Below, in pieces: positions 1-14,100 of a stretch of 64,000 nt of DNA; positions within the stretch are counted from its first letter, which is position 1; every line of letters begins with the position of its first letter. Location of the stretch: contig ML133503.1 in NCBI GenBank assembly GCA_003864495.1, positions 1,116,001 to 1,180,000 of the forward strand, given 5' to 3'. The position numbers were made by a program, and so were the translations under genes. The DNA comes from Nemopilema nomurai. Its lineage: Eukaryota; Cnidaria; Scyphozoa; Rhizostomeae; Rhizostomatidae. The notes below the pieces were generated by a model. It ran no database searches and had not been told where the DNA came from. It was given only the letters and a program-made list of their open reading frames with translations.

Positions 1-2116
1 AAGCGAAGATTAAATGCACACATCTCTCACTGTTTCTTGCTGCTACATTATGCTGCACAGAAACGGTGGACAGCAATTAGCAACTTACTCATTAGCATGA
101 TACTACCAAGAATTTTCAGTAAAAATCTCTAAAAACCAAATGCAGTTACGTGAGGAGCCAAGTCAAGAATATTGGCTCTTCTTAGAAGAGCTTGCAATAT
201 TTACTGAAATTGTCTGTTCGAAACACTTCTGGGATGTTTGATAATTGTTTTTCACTGGTATCACGCGAGGTGTTGGAATGGTGATGCTAATGGTCTTATT
301 GAGACAATAGTTTATTAGTGAAATGTAAGTGTGAGCTAATTCATTCGATCCCACCCCTCTACTCGATTTAAGGCAGACGTAATTGGCATTAAGGTGGATC
401 CCCCGCTGTTCGATTACTGCCTGTGTTTTATGAGTCAGTTTCTGCTCTGTACGAGTCCAATCGGACTTGAATGGAATTGCGAGGCTGACGTGCCCAAATT
501 CAAATCGAGCCATGTGTTTGTTTCCATGGATACGAGAGAGCACGGGGAACCATGAATATGTGTAGTGTAACATCCCTGGCTGATTGCATTCAGTGTTTTG
601 TTAACTTGCCATTCCATTCAAGGTGATGAATCGTATCAGAAAGGCACTTGCAAGAACAAAGTTTACTGACCCCATGTTCATGACATCATAAGAAATAACA
701 ACTGATAAATTTGATAGGTAGCAAAATATTATCAAAATGATTTTTGCTTCTTGATGCAAGAAACGTTCCTCCACAATCTGCAGGAAGTAAAGAAAATAAT
801 GATCGTGTTAAAAAGACCATGCAAGATTATTTAAGAACAACCGGCTCGTCTCTTGTTTAAGTGGTCAGTTTTGCATTTCCCTTCCATTTGAACACTTCTA
901 AAAGCAACACATGCACGCATAATTTGAAACTTTTAAATGAGAAATGAATGGTAAAATTTATTCCAACAAAGCATTCCAACAAACCAACATTGTAAATGAA
1001 TTACCATGCTTCGGAGAAAAAAGTGCTTACGTTTAGGGGGGGGCGCAAGTTCTGCGAAAATGAGCAACAAGGCAAAAATATTAGCATTTTTGTGGAACAA
1101 AAACAACTGAAGGTTTCCACACTTCTTTTCTGTCTGTCGAACTTTTAAGATACTCCTTTAATTTTATCCAGAACGCTATATCTGATAACTTTAAGAAGCT
1201 TCAGTCTTGCCAAAATTCCAAGTTTCTTCTAAAAAGGTATTTGCTTATAAAAGCTAAAAACACAACATTCTGTTTTGCCTGACTTCATTGTGGATTTTTT
1301 GCGAAATACACCTGACTGTTACTCACTTGTTTCCAATTGGGAAGACGTATGCCCCCTGCCCTTTAGCTCTTACGCTGATGGTACCATGCAAGCAAATGCT
1401 TGTTGTCTTTACTGCCACGGTGCCAGCTGCAGTCATTTGATAACTATTCACCCGATAACATCGATAGTCATTAGCACGAAGATTACAGTCCATATATTGC
1501 CAAAGAACTTTATACTTGGAAAACTCTTCTTTGTAGCCCGTTTGTAAACTGAAATAAGCATTCCCCCCTTTAAGGGCCTGTTTAAAAATAACTCAATTAT
1601 CAAATCTTTTATGGCTGCATAAGGCGTTTGATAAAGAAATATAGAGAGAAATTCGTTATCAGATTGTTAATAGTAGCCTGCTATTTCAATGATCTATCGC
1701 ATATCTTTTATTGCGTCATTGAAAATAAGCAAGAATGTAAGAGTTTTTCCATATTTGAAGCTTTGACCATTAACCATTTCTTACCATCCAATAGGATAAA
1801 TGAGATAAACAAACAGGAGGTTAAGGAGATGAACTAGGACATGCGTAAAAATTCGATGATATATTTTTCTCAATAAAGCTGCCTTTTGACAGGATGACGG
1901 ATATTTTCATCAATATTTTCATTTTGATGCAAATAAACATTGGGCTGAACAATTTTTCTTCTGATTCTTGCAGTTTCATTCGGTGCCTTTCTGCCCACGA
2001 GTAGGTGTGTATTTACATGAAGTACATGGGGAAATGGCCTAAGCATGTAGAAAGGGTGCAATCTGTTTTCAAGCATCCTGCCTAGTTTCTTTGAAATAAG
2101 GCTATATCTGTAAGCC
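1..2116. other. Left-edge non-coding stretch upstream of METTL3
   Basis: No protein family was recognised here on either strand. The longest open frame is on the minus strand at about 163-600. Its translation has no motif I know, no signal peptide and no clear splice sites, so I treat it as chance or a decayed fragment. A run of eight G lies near 1037. The METTL3 promoter and 5' UTR presumably lie in the last few hundred bases, but no TATA box is evident. Confidence 0.5.
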
Positions 2117-5100
2117 ATGTCATCTGATACCTGGAATCAGCTCCAAGCGCACAAAAGAAAGCAAGAAAGTTTGAAAGAACGACTGCTGAAGAGGAGAAAG
2201 GAGCGTCAAGGCCTTTTAGAAGGAGAAATTGCCAATGTCTTGGGGTCAGAAACAGCCTCTTCGAGTAAGACCGATGAAGGTTGGTTTGATGCAACGTACT
2301 TCCTTTAGAAATGACTACAAATACTGTTCATAAATAAAGCTGATTTCATGCCAAAAAATTTTTTTGCCGACTGGCTGATCAACTTTCAGCGCCTTATCGT
2401 GATCTTTCCCAAAACGACTATGCAATGCGCATGCATTGATGCAGGTCTGTTGACTACTAGTATTCTCGGGGGTCCCAGGCATCCACCAAAAGCATACGAA
2501 AGTTTTTGATTGCCAGCGTAACTCCCTCATTTTTAATGAAAACTGATGCCTCACAATGATTGCCTCCTTTCTAAGCATTATAAGAGACCTTGAAATTGTT
2601 TTCTGGTTGGGCTAATTAAATTTGTATGTCTGTGTGACAGTAAACTGATCATTATCATCAATGACGATCAAAAAATATTTCATAATGTATTGTGATAACA
2701 CCCGTTTATCAAATTCAAAGAACTGCCTTCATGTTCCGTTATAAGCCACACTCTCCAGAGCCTTTCAATAATTTTAAAGTAAGCAGATATCTCAAGTCTT
2801 TGCAGCATCTTTTTCCAATACTACTTTTGACTAACATAGATCGTAATTGCACTTTAAATGTTCCTTCTTGTACTTTTATTCTAGAAGGTTCAAAAGCTGC
2901 TGGTGAAAGGGATGTTAAGCGGAAGCATTTAACTGAGGATGAAAAAAGGGTTACAGAAATAGATGCAAACTTAGAAAGGAATGTAGTGGATCTGTTGTGC
3001 AATTCTTTGCTTAATTTGCCAGTAAGCATTGATGACATAAAGGATGCTCTAACCAAGGTATGTGCTTTATAAAAATTTCACCTGGAAGTTATTATTTTTT
3101 TCGTAGATAAATCTTTCTCCTTTTTAAATTTGACAAGTCTTTATTGTGGGAAGCACAATTAACATAGCACCTGTTGAAGACATTGGTGACCAATTTGCAA
3201 ACAAGATAAACTTGCATATTGGTACTTGGTAGATGATACCTCTGCAAATGGATGTCTTTGGTTATCTGTGGTTATATACTAAAGCATTGATATTTGAAAT
3301 TTGTAAAATATTGAGAGCAAGCATTTTTATATCAGAAGCCTGTGAAAGGATGTCTTTTGTTACCTGTGGTTATATACTAAAACATTGATATTTGAAATCT
3401 GTAAGATATTGAAGCAAGCATTTTATTATCATTTAATAGCATTTTTATAAGCACCGTTGATTTTAGGTACAAAAGCATGCGCCATCTGATACAGAGATAA
3501 AGACAATATTGGAAAAGCTTGAAGCACAGGCACTCATTAGGTATAGAATGTATATTTTAATTAAATACTTAAGCATGCATAGTTCCTATTTTATTGCACA
3601 TGCTTTGCAATCTCATTCCCAGTCTTCTATTATGGTTGGCTTTTAAATATGGTTATAGTAACTACCATGTTGCAGGTCTAAAGATAAAAACTGTGTTATA
3701 TGTTCCCAGATGGTTTGAAACTTAGAACATTTGTATAAGGGTATCAAGATAAAACTAAAGTAATATGCTAAATCTGATAGCACATTCTTGAAAGACACTC
3801 TACCCAAGTGAAAACAAGGGATCTGTTTAAAGCTCTCAGTCATCTCAACCATTTTTTGGCCAAATTACCCAACACAATTGTTATTGAAAATCTGCATGGC
3901 TAAAATAGTTTGATTCCACTTTAAAGAAAGAGCTTATTATGTTAAGAGCTGAATTCTTTAAATAAGAATTTGTATTAACATATAATTAAATTATATTAAC
4001 CTACAAATTTGATGTCAGAAAGACAAGCTCGTCATAATTAACAACCTTGCTTTTTGATCTTGAAAAAATCTGATAAAAAGCCATTTTTCTTCTAATGGTG
4101 CTACCAAACATGTAGTTCATTCCTTTGTTTACAAGCTATGAAATACTATTTCAAATATATATTACTTGCTAACTTAAGCATACTATTTTATGTTGCAGTC
4201 CTTAAAACAATTTTATTGTGATGTCAATATTGAAGCTGAATACTATTAACTATTTAAAACCACATTCTAACAATATATTGAAAATTGCTCAATGGGTGCT
4301 TATGGTGCAAAATGATTCTCCAAAATCAAAACCAACTTAGACATTATTACATCAAGAGCTTGTTATTGACTTTAATGGTCACAGCATTGAACTGACCCTG
4401 CTTGATGGCATCACTTTTTATGGTCCCTTTTGGGCTTTCAGGCACCGTATCTAGATATGTTCAAGTCATAGAAGAAACAGAAAATAGTAACGAGAGAAGA
4501 GAAAAATACTGAACAAAATATGTGAAGTTGTTTTTCGCTTCACATGACCTTAAACTCTTTACAGTCACATAATCACATTATATTAGATTACACCCTGGAA
4601 GCAAATGTGAAAGTGATTTTTCAAAATCAATTTACTTTTACCAACTTTTTACATCAGGAGTTTTTAATTGACTACAAATATCAAATCAAGCTAAAGCATC
4701 CCATATAATGAAAAAACCATCTGTTTTTGGCAGTTTAGGTTCAAATATTTTATTATCGTTTTAGGTGAATGTGTTATTTAATTTTGCATGCTTTTTAGGT
4801 CATCTCATGTTTTATATTTTTTAAACAAAGAATAGAAAATACAATGTTTTTTAAGATAAGCAACTGTGCTGAAGTAGTTGAGAGAGGGTGATTGTGAATT
4901 CCCTCTTCTGTAAGTTTTTCAGAACTTCCCCGTGTGGCTGGCAACGTGAGCTAAATGATTTTGCAAAGTGAAAACAGAAACCGCAAGTTCTTGGTTTAAC
5001 TGCGAATAAAATCAATCAGTTCTCAAAGCCTCATCCATTGGCTATCTTATCTCTGTTTCGTTATTAACTTCATGATGTCTTAAGTGTTACGCTATCAGGT

Positions 5101-8100
5101 GATGATAATTATGGCTTTGTAAAGTTAGTGGTAGTGACGCAGGCACTACTGTTGCTAGGAGACATCAAATCATTCTATTTGAACATAAAATTAACTTGAA
5201 ATTGATTCCAAGAAGCACTTGATAAACCAGTATGAATTATTCTTTCCCTGAGTGTTGGCTCTGAAACCCCCGGATTCACTTAATATTGTTCAAATAAAAG
5301 GAAGATTGGTGTCGGTCCTCGCTGAAATCATTATCCGATCAAATTTGTAAGCCATGCGAGGAAGCAGAAACAATAGAGTGAAGATTTCGAAGGCTCTCCA
5401 TGTTTGGCGGTTTCTAATGCTCTTTTTATTGGATCGTTTTCTCCTTGAGGCGGTATTGGGAAAGACAAGCTTATTGCTTTTAAATTGCCCGTGTGCTCAT
5501 TAGATTATCGCACAAGCTGATGATGAATCTTGGAAGTACAAAGGCTGATCTTCGAAGATTAAATTAATATTACTCTCTTCATTACTCATTAGGAAGTCTG
5601 ATTCTATCGTTTCTTCACATGAAGGAAAAGTGTATATTTTCAATTTTTGTCTAATTTTTTGTTAGATAGTCTTTATTATCATGCTTATTTTACAGTACTG
5701 GTTTCATGGCAATTCACAAAGATTATGATTCCACTTGTGTTTATTTGAGATTCTCTATAGAATCAACTATATATTAAATTCTAATCTTTTTTCGGTTTAC
5801 CTGTTCGGAGACTTTAACTAGCACTCGATTAATAACTGTCAAAATTAAAACGTTTCTCATTTTAAAATTTTCAATTAATATAGCCTTTTCTTTGGCATCT
5901 TCGAATTCGTTTTCGCTAAGTTCTGTTTTTCGTCATTGCGCTTCTAATTTTCACTTGGGATTCTCATCTGATTTAATTTCCAACTTCAAATTAACCTTGT
6001 GGCAAGCTTCAAATGCTCTCTCGTTTGCATCTTTCTTTTCTGTCGAACTTTCCAGACCAAATGATCACTCTCGATTAATTTTGAATTTTTCCCTCGTAGT
6101 GTCAAGAAAACAGCTTCCGTTCTTATTGTCACGGAGTGTGAATATTCGAAGGTAAATTTTAGATAAAATACTATGTATATGATATGTTTTTTTAACATGT
6201 CAAAAATTTAGACCATGTCCAAACTTAGGTGAGCTCAATGAAGAAGATGACGTCATCTGGGGGTGCTTGCTATATGCTTGTTTGAGCGTGGTGCTGCAAA
6301 TTTAATAGCATGCATACATCTCTCATGCGTGGGCAACTGATGAAATATGCAGCTTTCATTGTTGGAGTACATGTCTATTTTCACTGATTCCAGTATGGAA
6401 CCGTGCCACAAATCATTATTGTAGCTTTAGTCCTTATGGGGAAATCTAGCTTTCTCTATGAACCCATTTGAAAGTAAAATTCTGAGTCTGAGAACAAGTC
6501 TGTTGGGTTTGGAACAAGTCAGAGACAGCACTGATTTTGTGCCAAGGAAATGCAATCTTTAGCCCAAGGTTTCATTGATAGTTAAATGTGTTTGCTTTAC
6601 GCTTAGAATTCACAGTCGACGTTTCCACCCTCATCGACCTGCGCATTTGCCTCTTAAAAGAGTGCCGATTAAAACTACCTCTAGAGATTATCTTCCTCGG
6701 TAATGCTTCATCCGCTATCATCCTCTTGACCTCTGTATGCAGGCCACACTGTTTTCAAATTTCCTGCTGCCAATTTTGTTCCATCGCTTTATTATTGCCT
6801 TTAAGCTCTAAACAAGATTTGTATGTCATGTTTATCCTTCTGGTTTTGCTATCTTCATACAAAGTGACTCTGTCAATATAAACAGACCATTACGCCCTCG
6901 ACATTCGGATTGCTCTTTCAAAATCAATTAAGAAGACTCTCCTGGCTCATGTTCCTGCAGTCATACAGCCCACTTTTTTGATAACCACTTTATTCATGCC
7001 CCATTGCTGTCTTGTCGGTCACCTACTTTATTTTTACGTTGCCTCTCGCCCACAAATATTATTTTTAATATTTTCAATACTTGTTATTATTGACTAAATT
7101 TTAATCCCGGTTATTCAACGGATCACTTTTCTTTGGGTTTTTTGTTTTTAAACTCTAGTAACGTAACGGAACATTATTTGTTTCACTTCTGTATGTCTGG
7201 TTTATCATTCAGGCTTTTTTGGTAGAAATTCCTTCCATCAGTTTCATCATATGAGATGTAAGAATGTACCACAAACACTGTTTATCTTCCTCCTAATCAA
7301 CCAGTTGGTTCTCATTGCCGGTATATTGTTTGCGTAAACTTTGTTTATGGTCAATGCTATGAACAAATGCGTCCATGTTCGTCCTTAAATGCCCCAGAAA
7401 TGTGGATAAAAACATAGTTGTATTTCACAATTGAGAGAAAAGGCGGAAAGATAATTTCTGGATACTTGAAGCACTTTTTCATGCGACACACCCCAGAGTA
7501 AGGAAACATGACCAAAAACTGAGACAATAAATAGCCATTTGCGGGTCGAAAGCATCAGAAGGCTGCGAGAGCGCATGGTGGGCTGTAAATTACCAATTGC
7601 CTTTCACTCCAGACAATCTTTTAGAAGATGCAAGAAATAATGCGAATTTTTTGTCAACATATAATTAGATTTTTATAGAAATGTTTAGACTTTTCTCTGT
7701 ATGCTATTTTGTTTCCATTCCAGCTAGAGGCAGTGTTTGCAGAGAAAAAAGGAGAAGGTATGTGGGGTACATATGTCAGTCAAAGCATTTGCCTTTGCCA
7801 TTTTTGGAATGTACTTTGACAACAATGAAAGTCCTATGCAGATCTTTTTTGAAAATATTCTTTCTCATGGGCAGGTAAACCTAGTTATGTTATGTAAACT
7901 AGCTATTTGGTTATCAAGTTCGTTGGATAACGATTAAGAAATTGCTCGTAATTCTTTTTTGAGCTCCAGTGAAAACTTAAGCAAATTTTATACCAATCCC
8001 AAATATTTGTAGAAACAAAGACAAAGGAAAGTTTCCCGGATGTGAAGAAAGCGAGAAAGGAGAGGCAAGCAATCTCATTGTCCCTTTGGTTTCTTAACGT

Positions 8101-11100
8101 TGGTTTCAAAGCAGTGCCAAGGCTAAGTGCACGCTGATTGATCGTACTACTTCTGTGGTTTTGAATTAGAAATTGTTGATGCTGCCTTGATACCTTGAAA
8201 GCCTTAATCCTGACACAAGAAGATCCCAGTTTGAGGGATTGATTTATCCCATCCTGCTGCATAATTCCATCGTTTATGGAGAACTTGGACTAAGCTGATT
8301 ACCGTCAAATGGTGCTAATCCTAGCTATTTAACAGGAACATGTCGGCCGGAATAATGCGGAACTGCCAAGTCTTTACTATCTACGTAGCACGTGGTCCTA
8401 ATAACACTTGCTGTATACTCCAAGTGATCATTTGTAAAGAAGCCTACAAGTGAGGCTTGAGAACTGAAGCGAGGCGTGTGGCTTGTTGATTTTCAATCAG
8501 AAGCTATGGGGACCCAGCTTCAATGTCAAGGACGAAGGCTGAATTATTTTGACAGTAACTTTGATGTGATAGCTTTTACACAAAGTTTAAACACTAAGTA
8601 TCACTCATGGTGTCAATAAAATGCTTTGTGCTCAGTATCACGCTTTGTTCATACGAGCAAGTTTTGTTTTCATTTATCCAGAGCAGGTAATCGTCTTTAT
8701 ACACTCAATGAGCACTTCAACTGACTGCCAATTTATCTGACCTTCTGATAGAGACGAGAGCAGATCCAAATCGCCCACAACGACGTCTTCTAAAAGATCG
8801 ACTGCTGAAAGGAGGCCGAACAAATCGTCGAGCAACAAAAACGCAATCGAGGTTCGATCAATTTTTCCGATATCGATCTCACTCTTTCAAGTGTACCAAC
8901 TGCGACGTCACGTCCCCATGCCAACATCTAATCCGATGCTCAGCTTTCGCCTTATTTCTTCTTAAACGAATTTGCCAGTGTCACAGACTTAGTGCAGTTA
9001 TTTTAGATGATTTTCTCCGTGCCCAAAGAGCCCTTTAAATTAGCAAAACAATTTCAATTGGGTATCCTTTCTGGACACCATTTTGGTTGGAACATTTCTA
9101 CCTGAAGTAGGCCTGAGAGTTCAGACAGACTCCTATTCAAACGAGCACTCCGAAGAGACATTAAACTTGAACTTGCTGTTTTGCTCTCTATTCCACCGCA
9201 AAGGTTCGTCCAGTTGAATGACCATGTTTCGTGCAAGTCAGAGCAAACTTCAAGGCAGAACACGCAAGGCTAAGGATATACTGCCTGGTTTAGCATCCCC
9301 CCGTTTCATGGTTTAGAAGCTTCTGTGGGTAAAACAAATGGTTATTCTTGCTTGCTTAGTATGCCGTGCTAAGAACACCATTTCGCCGCAATGATCTTTT
9401 TATTATCATCCATTGATTTCCGACTAGCTCTTTATTGTGCTTAGCTTATCCCTCGTCATAAAACACAGAGTTTGTCAAATTATTGTTCAATAAAGCACTT
9501 CTCCTTTAATACCTATGCTTGATCCATTCAAAAGATAATACCACTTATCTCATTACAGAGTCTACTCGCAATGCCGACCATGAAAGAGAAAGAGGTATAT
9601 GATGTGCCTTTGACAAAGTCCATTTTGTTTAATTGGATTTTCCTACACGGCTAGTAGGCCGTAGGTCATCAGGCATTAAGACGTGATTCAGAAATTTCTT
9701 CTCTTGAGTCAAGAACAGAGGAACAGAGGGTGCTTTGGCCTATTCGCCGAATCCATTTCTTTAGACGGCATCCGCCAGTTTCACTGTCATCACTGCCAAT
9801 GCACCGCAAATCTAATGCCATACCCCGGTTGCCATGGTGCTTGCCCCAATGACACGAGCGCGTGATACCTCAGCATTCCAATGGTGGTATGAAGTTCCTG
9901 AACCATCGCTTGCATTCGGGCACTAAATGGTTGTGTGCATTTCGGTCGCGCGGTTCGCTTCAACAACATGCCAACTTAACAGTCTTTTATCCCTCAACAA
10001 TGCTCCACAGTCTTGTATAAGTCTACAAAAACCTCGGCTAATCCCCAAAACAACAATTAGGCGATGTTTTAATAGGATCCTCCAGACACTATTAAGTTAT
10101 AGCCTTCTAATATAGATGCTTGCTGTATAATTTTATCGTGTCGTAAAAAGATTTCCTGTGTGATTGAGGCCATAATTCGACGTAGCATTTCGCTGAGTGA
10201 CACCAGTTTTCTATCATTCCGATCCTCTTGATTCACAGCGTTTTGAAAACAATTCAGCTCGTTGCTTTTCAGCTGTTGATCTTTACTATTAGAGCACGAT
10301 TCCTTGTTTGCATAAGCTTAGTTCAGACTCCAACATGGCCAAGTTTGTCCCTTATACCTCTTGTGACGTTGCCACTATCCCCGTTTTTCACTCAAAGCAG
10401 TATCTTGTTTTTGAATTTATATTACAAGTTGCATAATACTCGAAATTGTGGGTTGGTCATGTTTTTATGAAATCTTTGGTTTTATTTTGACAGATAAACA
10501 AAGTTGGCGAAGAAATTATTGAGTTGTTAAATGAACCGACGGCAAAGGTATTTGTGGTTTTTTCTCTGCGTTTCCGGTCTTCCTTGTTTTTATGATATTG
10601 TTGTTTTGCTTGGTAAAATGCCTGGTTGCCCTTCGCACAAATGCAAAAGTTATCTTTTTAAATGACATGAGCATTGCACAGACACCCACGTTACGTCAGC
10701 TGCATAATAAGAATGTCATGTGATCTCTTTTTCTCACAGGAATTATCTTTGATGGAAAAGTTCAAATCTCAAGGCGGTACATCTGTCAAAGAGTTTTGCC
10801 CTTACGGAACGAGAGACGAATGCAGACGAAATAACACCGAAAAAGAGAGATGCACAAAGGTATTTAAGCATTTCAAAAACGACCATTCTTAAGACATTAC
10901 TTACTGTTCCTGTGGGATTTTCATTGTTTCATAAAAATACTATATTTTTTGCAAAGATTGGATCTGCATACTTTTACAGTGGTCTTTAAGAGAACTTTAT
11001 CACCGACTGACTCTTTCTTCTGTTTAAAAAATAGAACGAAATAATACATTCGCCTTAAAATTTTCATCTTACGTTGTGTGCCTTTTTAGGAGAGCAAAAT

Positions 11101-14100
11101 TTTGTCAGTTATTTTTCATGGAAATCTGGATATCATTATTTTAATCCTTTTTGGTATAGTGTGGCTCTGTGTATACATGCACTTATGTTTCGGTTATTTT
11201 TGCAGCTGCATTTTAAAAAGATACTGCAGAAACATACAGACGGTGAGATTTAAAACCATTTCCCTTATTCGTTCTGTCCTGAGAAGCGTCAATTTTTCAC
11301 AATCAGAAACCTAGAATATTTGGCGAGAATATCTTTTATGTAGAATTAAGACAAAACTTTAAACAGCTTGCTGTCAAGTTTCTAATTGTTGGCACTTTTT
11401 TAAAAACTCTTTAATGATAGATTGAAATGCTTTGATTTTCCGAAATTTGTGACTAAAAATGGAGGTAGGGTGGCTTTTTGCATGAAATGCATAATGTATG
11501 GGGTGTTAATAAATGGAAATGGGTTACAAAGTTTCTGAAAAATTTAGCTTACCCCCCCCCCTTTACAATCAGTAACTTGAGAGTTGCGAAATAATGCTCT
11601 AAAGACATATAGTTCTATTTTTTCCCCAAAAGCATAGGATTCACCGGTTCTTATCTTGCTTTTTTTTATTCAGAGTCTCTTGGGGACTGCTCCTTCCTTA
11701 ACACTTGTTTTCATATGGATACATGTAAGGTATGGTGGTGCTTTGATAGCGGTTCCTTTTAAAGAGTTCACATTCTTATGTTCAGATGCTGGCTGCTTCA
11801 TAGACCACTAGTTTTTTGCGTTGGCCTTACTTTTGACTGAAAATACCAGGCGTATCTACTCAAATATCTACTGACTAAAAAGCAGCAAATCATCACTTGT
11901 CCCTTTTCATTCAACTCCTATTTTTTCGGCTCCTTGTTACTGTAATTCCCTTAAATGATTCTGCTTGCAAGCTGTTGTCTTTATTTATTTATTTAACTGC
12001 ACGACAAAAGCTTTGTCTGCCGCCGCTTATTTGCCAAATTAATGGGCGAGTCATAGCAGGCTTTTTCTTCTCTAGTGCGCAAACACATCTGTATATGCGA
12101 ATGTCTTTTCATTAGATTTACTTGGTATTTATCCTTGGTACTGGTCTTAGAATGAATTACTCGTCTTGATGCTTTATGTTTCCGCGCACTGCCAGTTTGT
12201 AAGTTCGGGTTTTGTTTTGCAGTATGTTCATTACGAGGTGGATTACTCCGCATGTCCAGACGCCGGGAAGCAAAAGACCACGCAGAACTCCAGCCAAAGC
12301 ATTAACCATCGGCAGGTGCGCAGTGAACTCTCGCTTTTTAAACTTCAATTCTTGCAAGGTGTTATTGCCTTGAAGGCTGTCCTTATTTCCGTCCAGCCTA
12401 TTAAAGGGCCTATCTAGCAAAAGATGCACACTATCTTTTTCCCAATTGATATATCCTGTAGCATTTTTATGCAAATTTCAATGTTAACAGTCCAGCGTCA
12501 TCACCAATGCTGACGAAGACAAAACGGAGCAACTACTAGTCTCATTCTCATGTCAAACAGTAGGAAAAAGGAATTGAATCAAATATCTATTTTCAGTTCA
12601 AAGTTATGCACGAAAAGCACGTTTTCGTCCAATTTTCCAATTTATGTTAAAATTTTTCAGGAAAGATTTGTATGACAGATTCGTCTTTGTGTAGCCAGTC
12701 ATTTGTATAGTCGTGTTATGAAGTATTTTAAAGTCGTCTTCCCTCTAGCTGACTCATCTATAGACTCATCTGTAGTATAAATGTAATTGATCCTTTAGCG
12801 AGCAAAAATCCATAATCTGTTCTTGAGTTTCTCAGTTCATTTGGCTTTTCGCGGTTGGCTTGCATTTGAATGCAGTCGAATTGAAAAAGATTTCGTCTTT
12901 GATTCCAATCATGACGTTTCATGTTAAATTTGCCAAATTTTTAATGATTGCTTCTGAGAATGCTCCTGAGATAGCTGTTGGATTAGACATTGGAGCCTTC
13001 GAACATTTATTAAGAAACGTTACATAGTTTGTGACTAAAATCTTATACCATAACATCAATGCTAATTTTTGAAAAACATTTTTAGTTGTTTTAAACTTGT
13101 TAATAATAACATTGTTGCTATTTTTAGATTGCGATTGAGAGACAGAAGCACATTTTATATCCTCCTCAGGTACATTTTTCCACATTTGAATTTTTTTCTG
13201 TCAAATTTAACCCTCTGTTAAAAACTAAAATCTTTTGCTTCCATTTTTACAAAAGTTGAACATTTTTATAAACTTATCTTTGTAAGGCAGAATTGGGTTC
13301 AATGTTTTTTGGTTTTAAAGATTTTTGCTCATGGAATATTGAAATATTTGGATCTGTTAAGGGCGTGTTAACAACAAATTTGCCTGCAAGAATTTTGAAA
13401 AGGCAATTCCGTAAGGTTATAAGAAAACTTTAGACATGAATTGAAGGAAGGAATAAGTAAAATTCGCGAAAAATGTTGGTGATAAACTGTATTTGGTGAG
13501 ATGGCATTTCTGGTGCCGTGACCAAAATGAGCAAGGAATACACCTTCAACGTATATATTATATATGTGTTTCAATTTTAGTTGTTTGATATGTTCGTGTT
13601 TTAACAGTTGTTCAGCCCTACAGCCGAACATAGAAAGTTAGAGCAGTGCCTGCCATAATCGGCAAATTCATAAGAAGGGCGCTAGCCAGACATGTACTAA
13701 CCCCCGTGCTGGAATGGTTACCGGACACACTTTCTTATTGCTTCTCTGTTTGGGCATGATCTATAATTGCAACTTTGTTGGATATGAATTTCGCAAGAGT
13801 TTCAGTAACAATTGCTATTCTCTTTTACAAAGATTTTGAAAATGTCCACATTTTCATGTCACAAGCCTTAAATTGCTTGAAGTAAAGGCCTATCAATATT
13901 TCATGATTGTGCTTTGAAATTAATTATTCAGTGTCTTATAAAGCTAATCATAAGGGAATTTTCAGCACAAGCGTTTCTAATGTCTGAAAAGCCCAACATT
14001 GACGAGATTGTCTGTGTCGTTTCTTGCGTTCCAGTCATTTTGAACTCTCTAATCTGGTTTTGTCTCGAAAACCTCTTGCAAAAATCACCCAAATTCACAC

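Noticed and set aside
163..617. Two overlapping minus-strand open frames near the left edge
   Set aside because: No family motif, no splice context and two frames competing over the same bases; likely chance.
2082..2294. Minus-strand open frame over METTL3 exon 1
   Set aside because: Antisense shadow of a well-supported exon.
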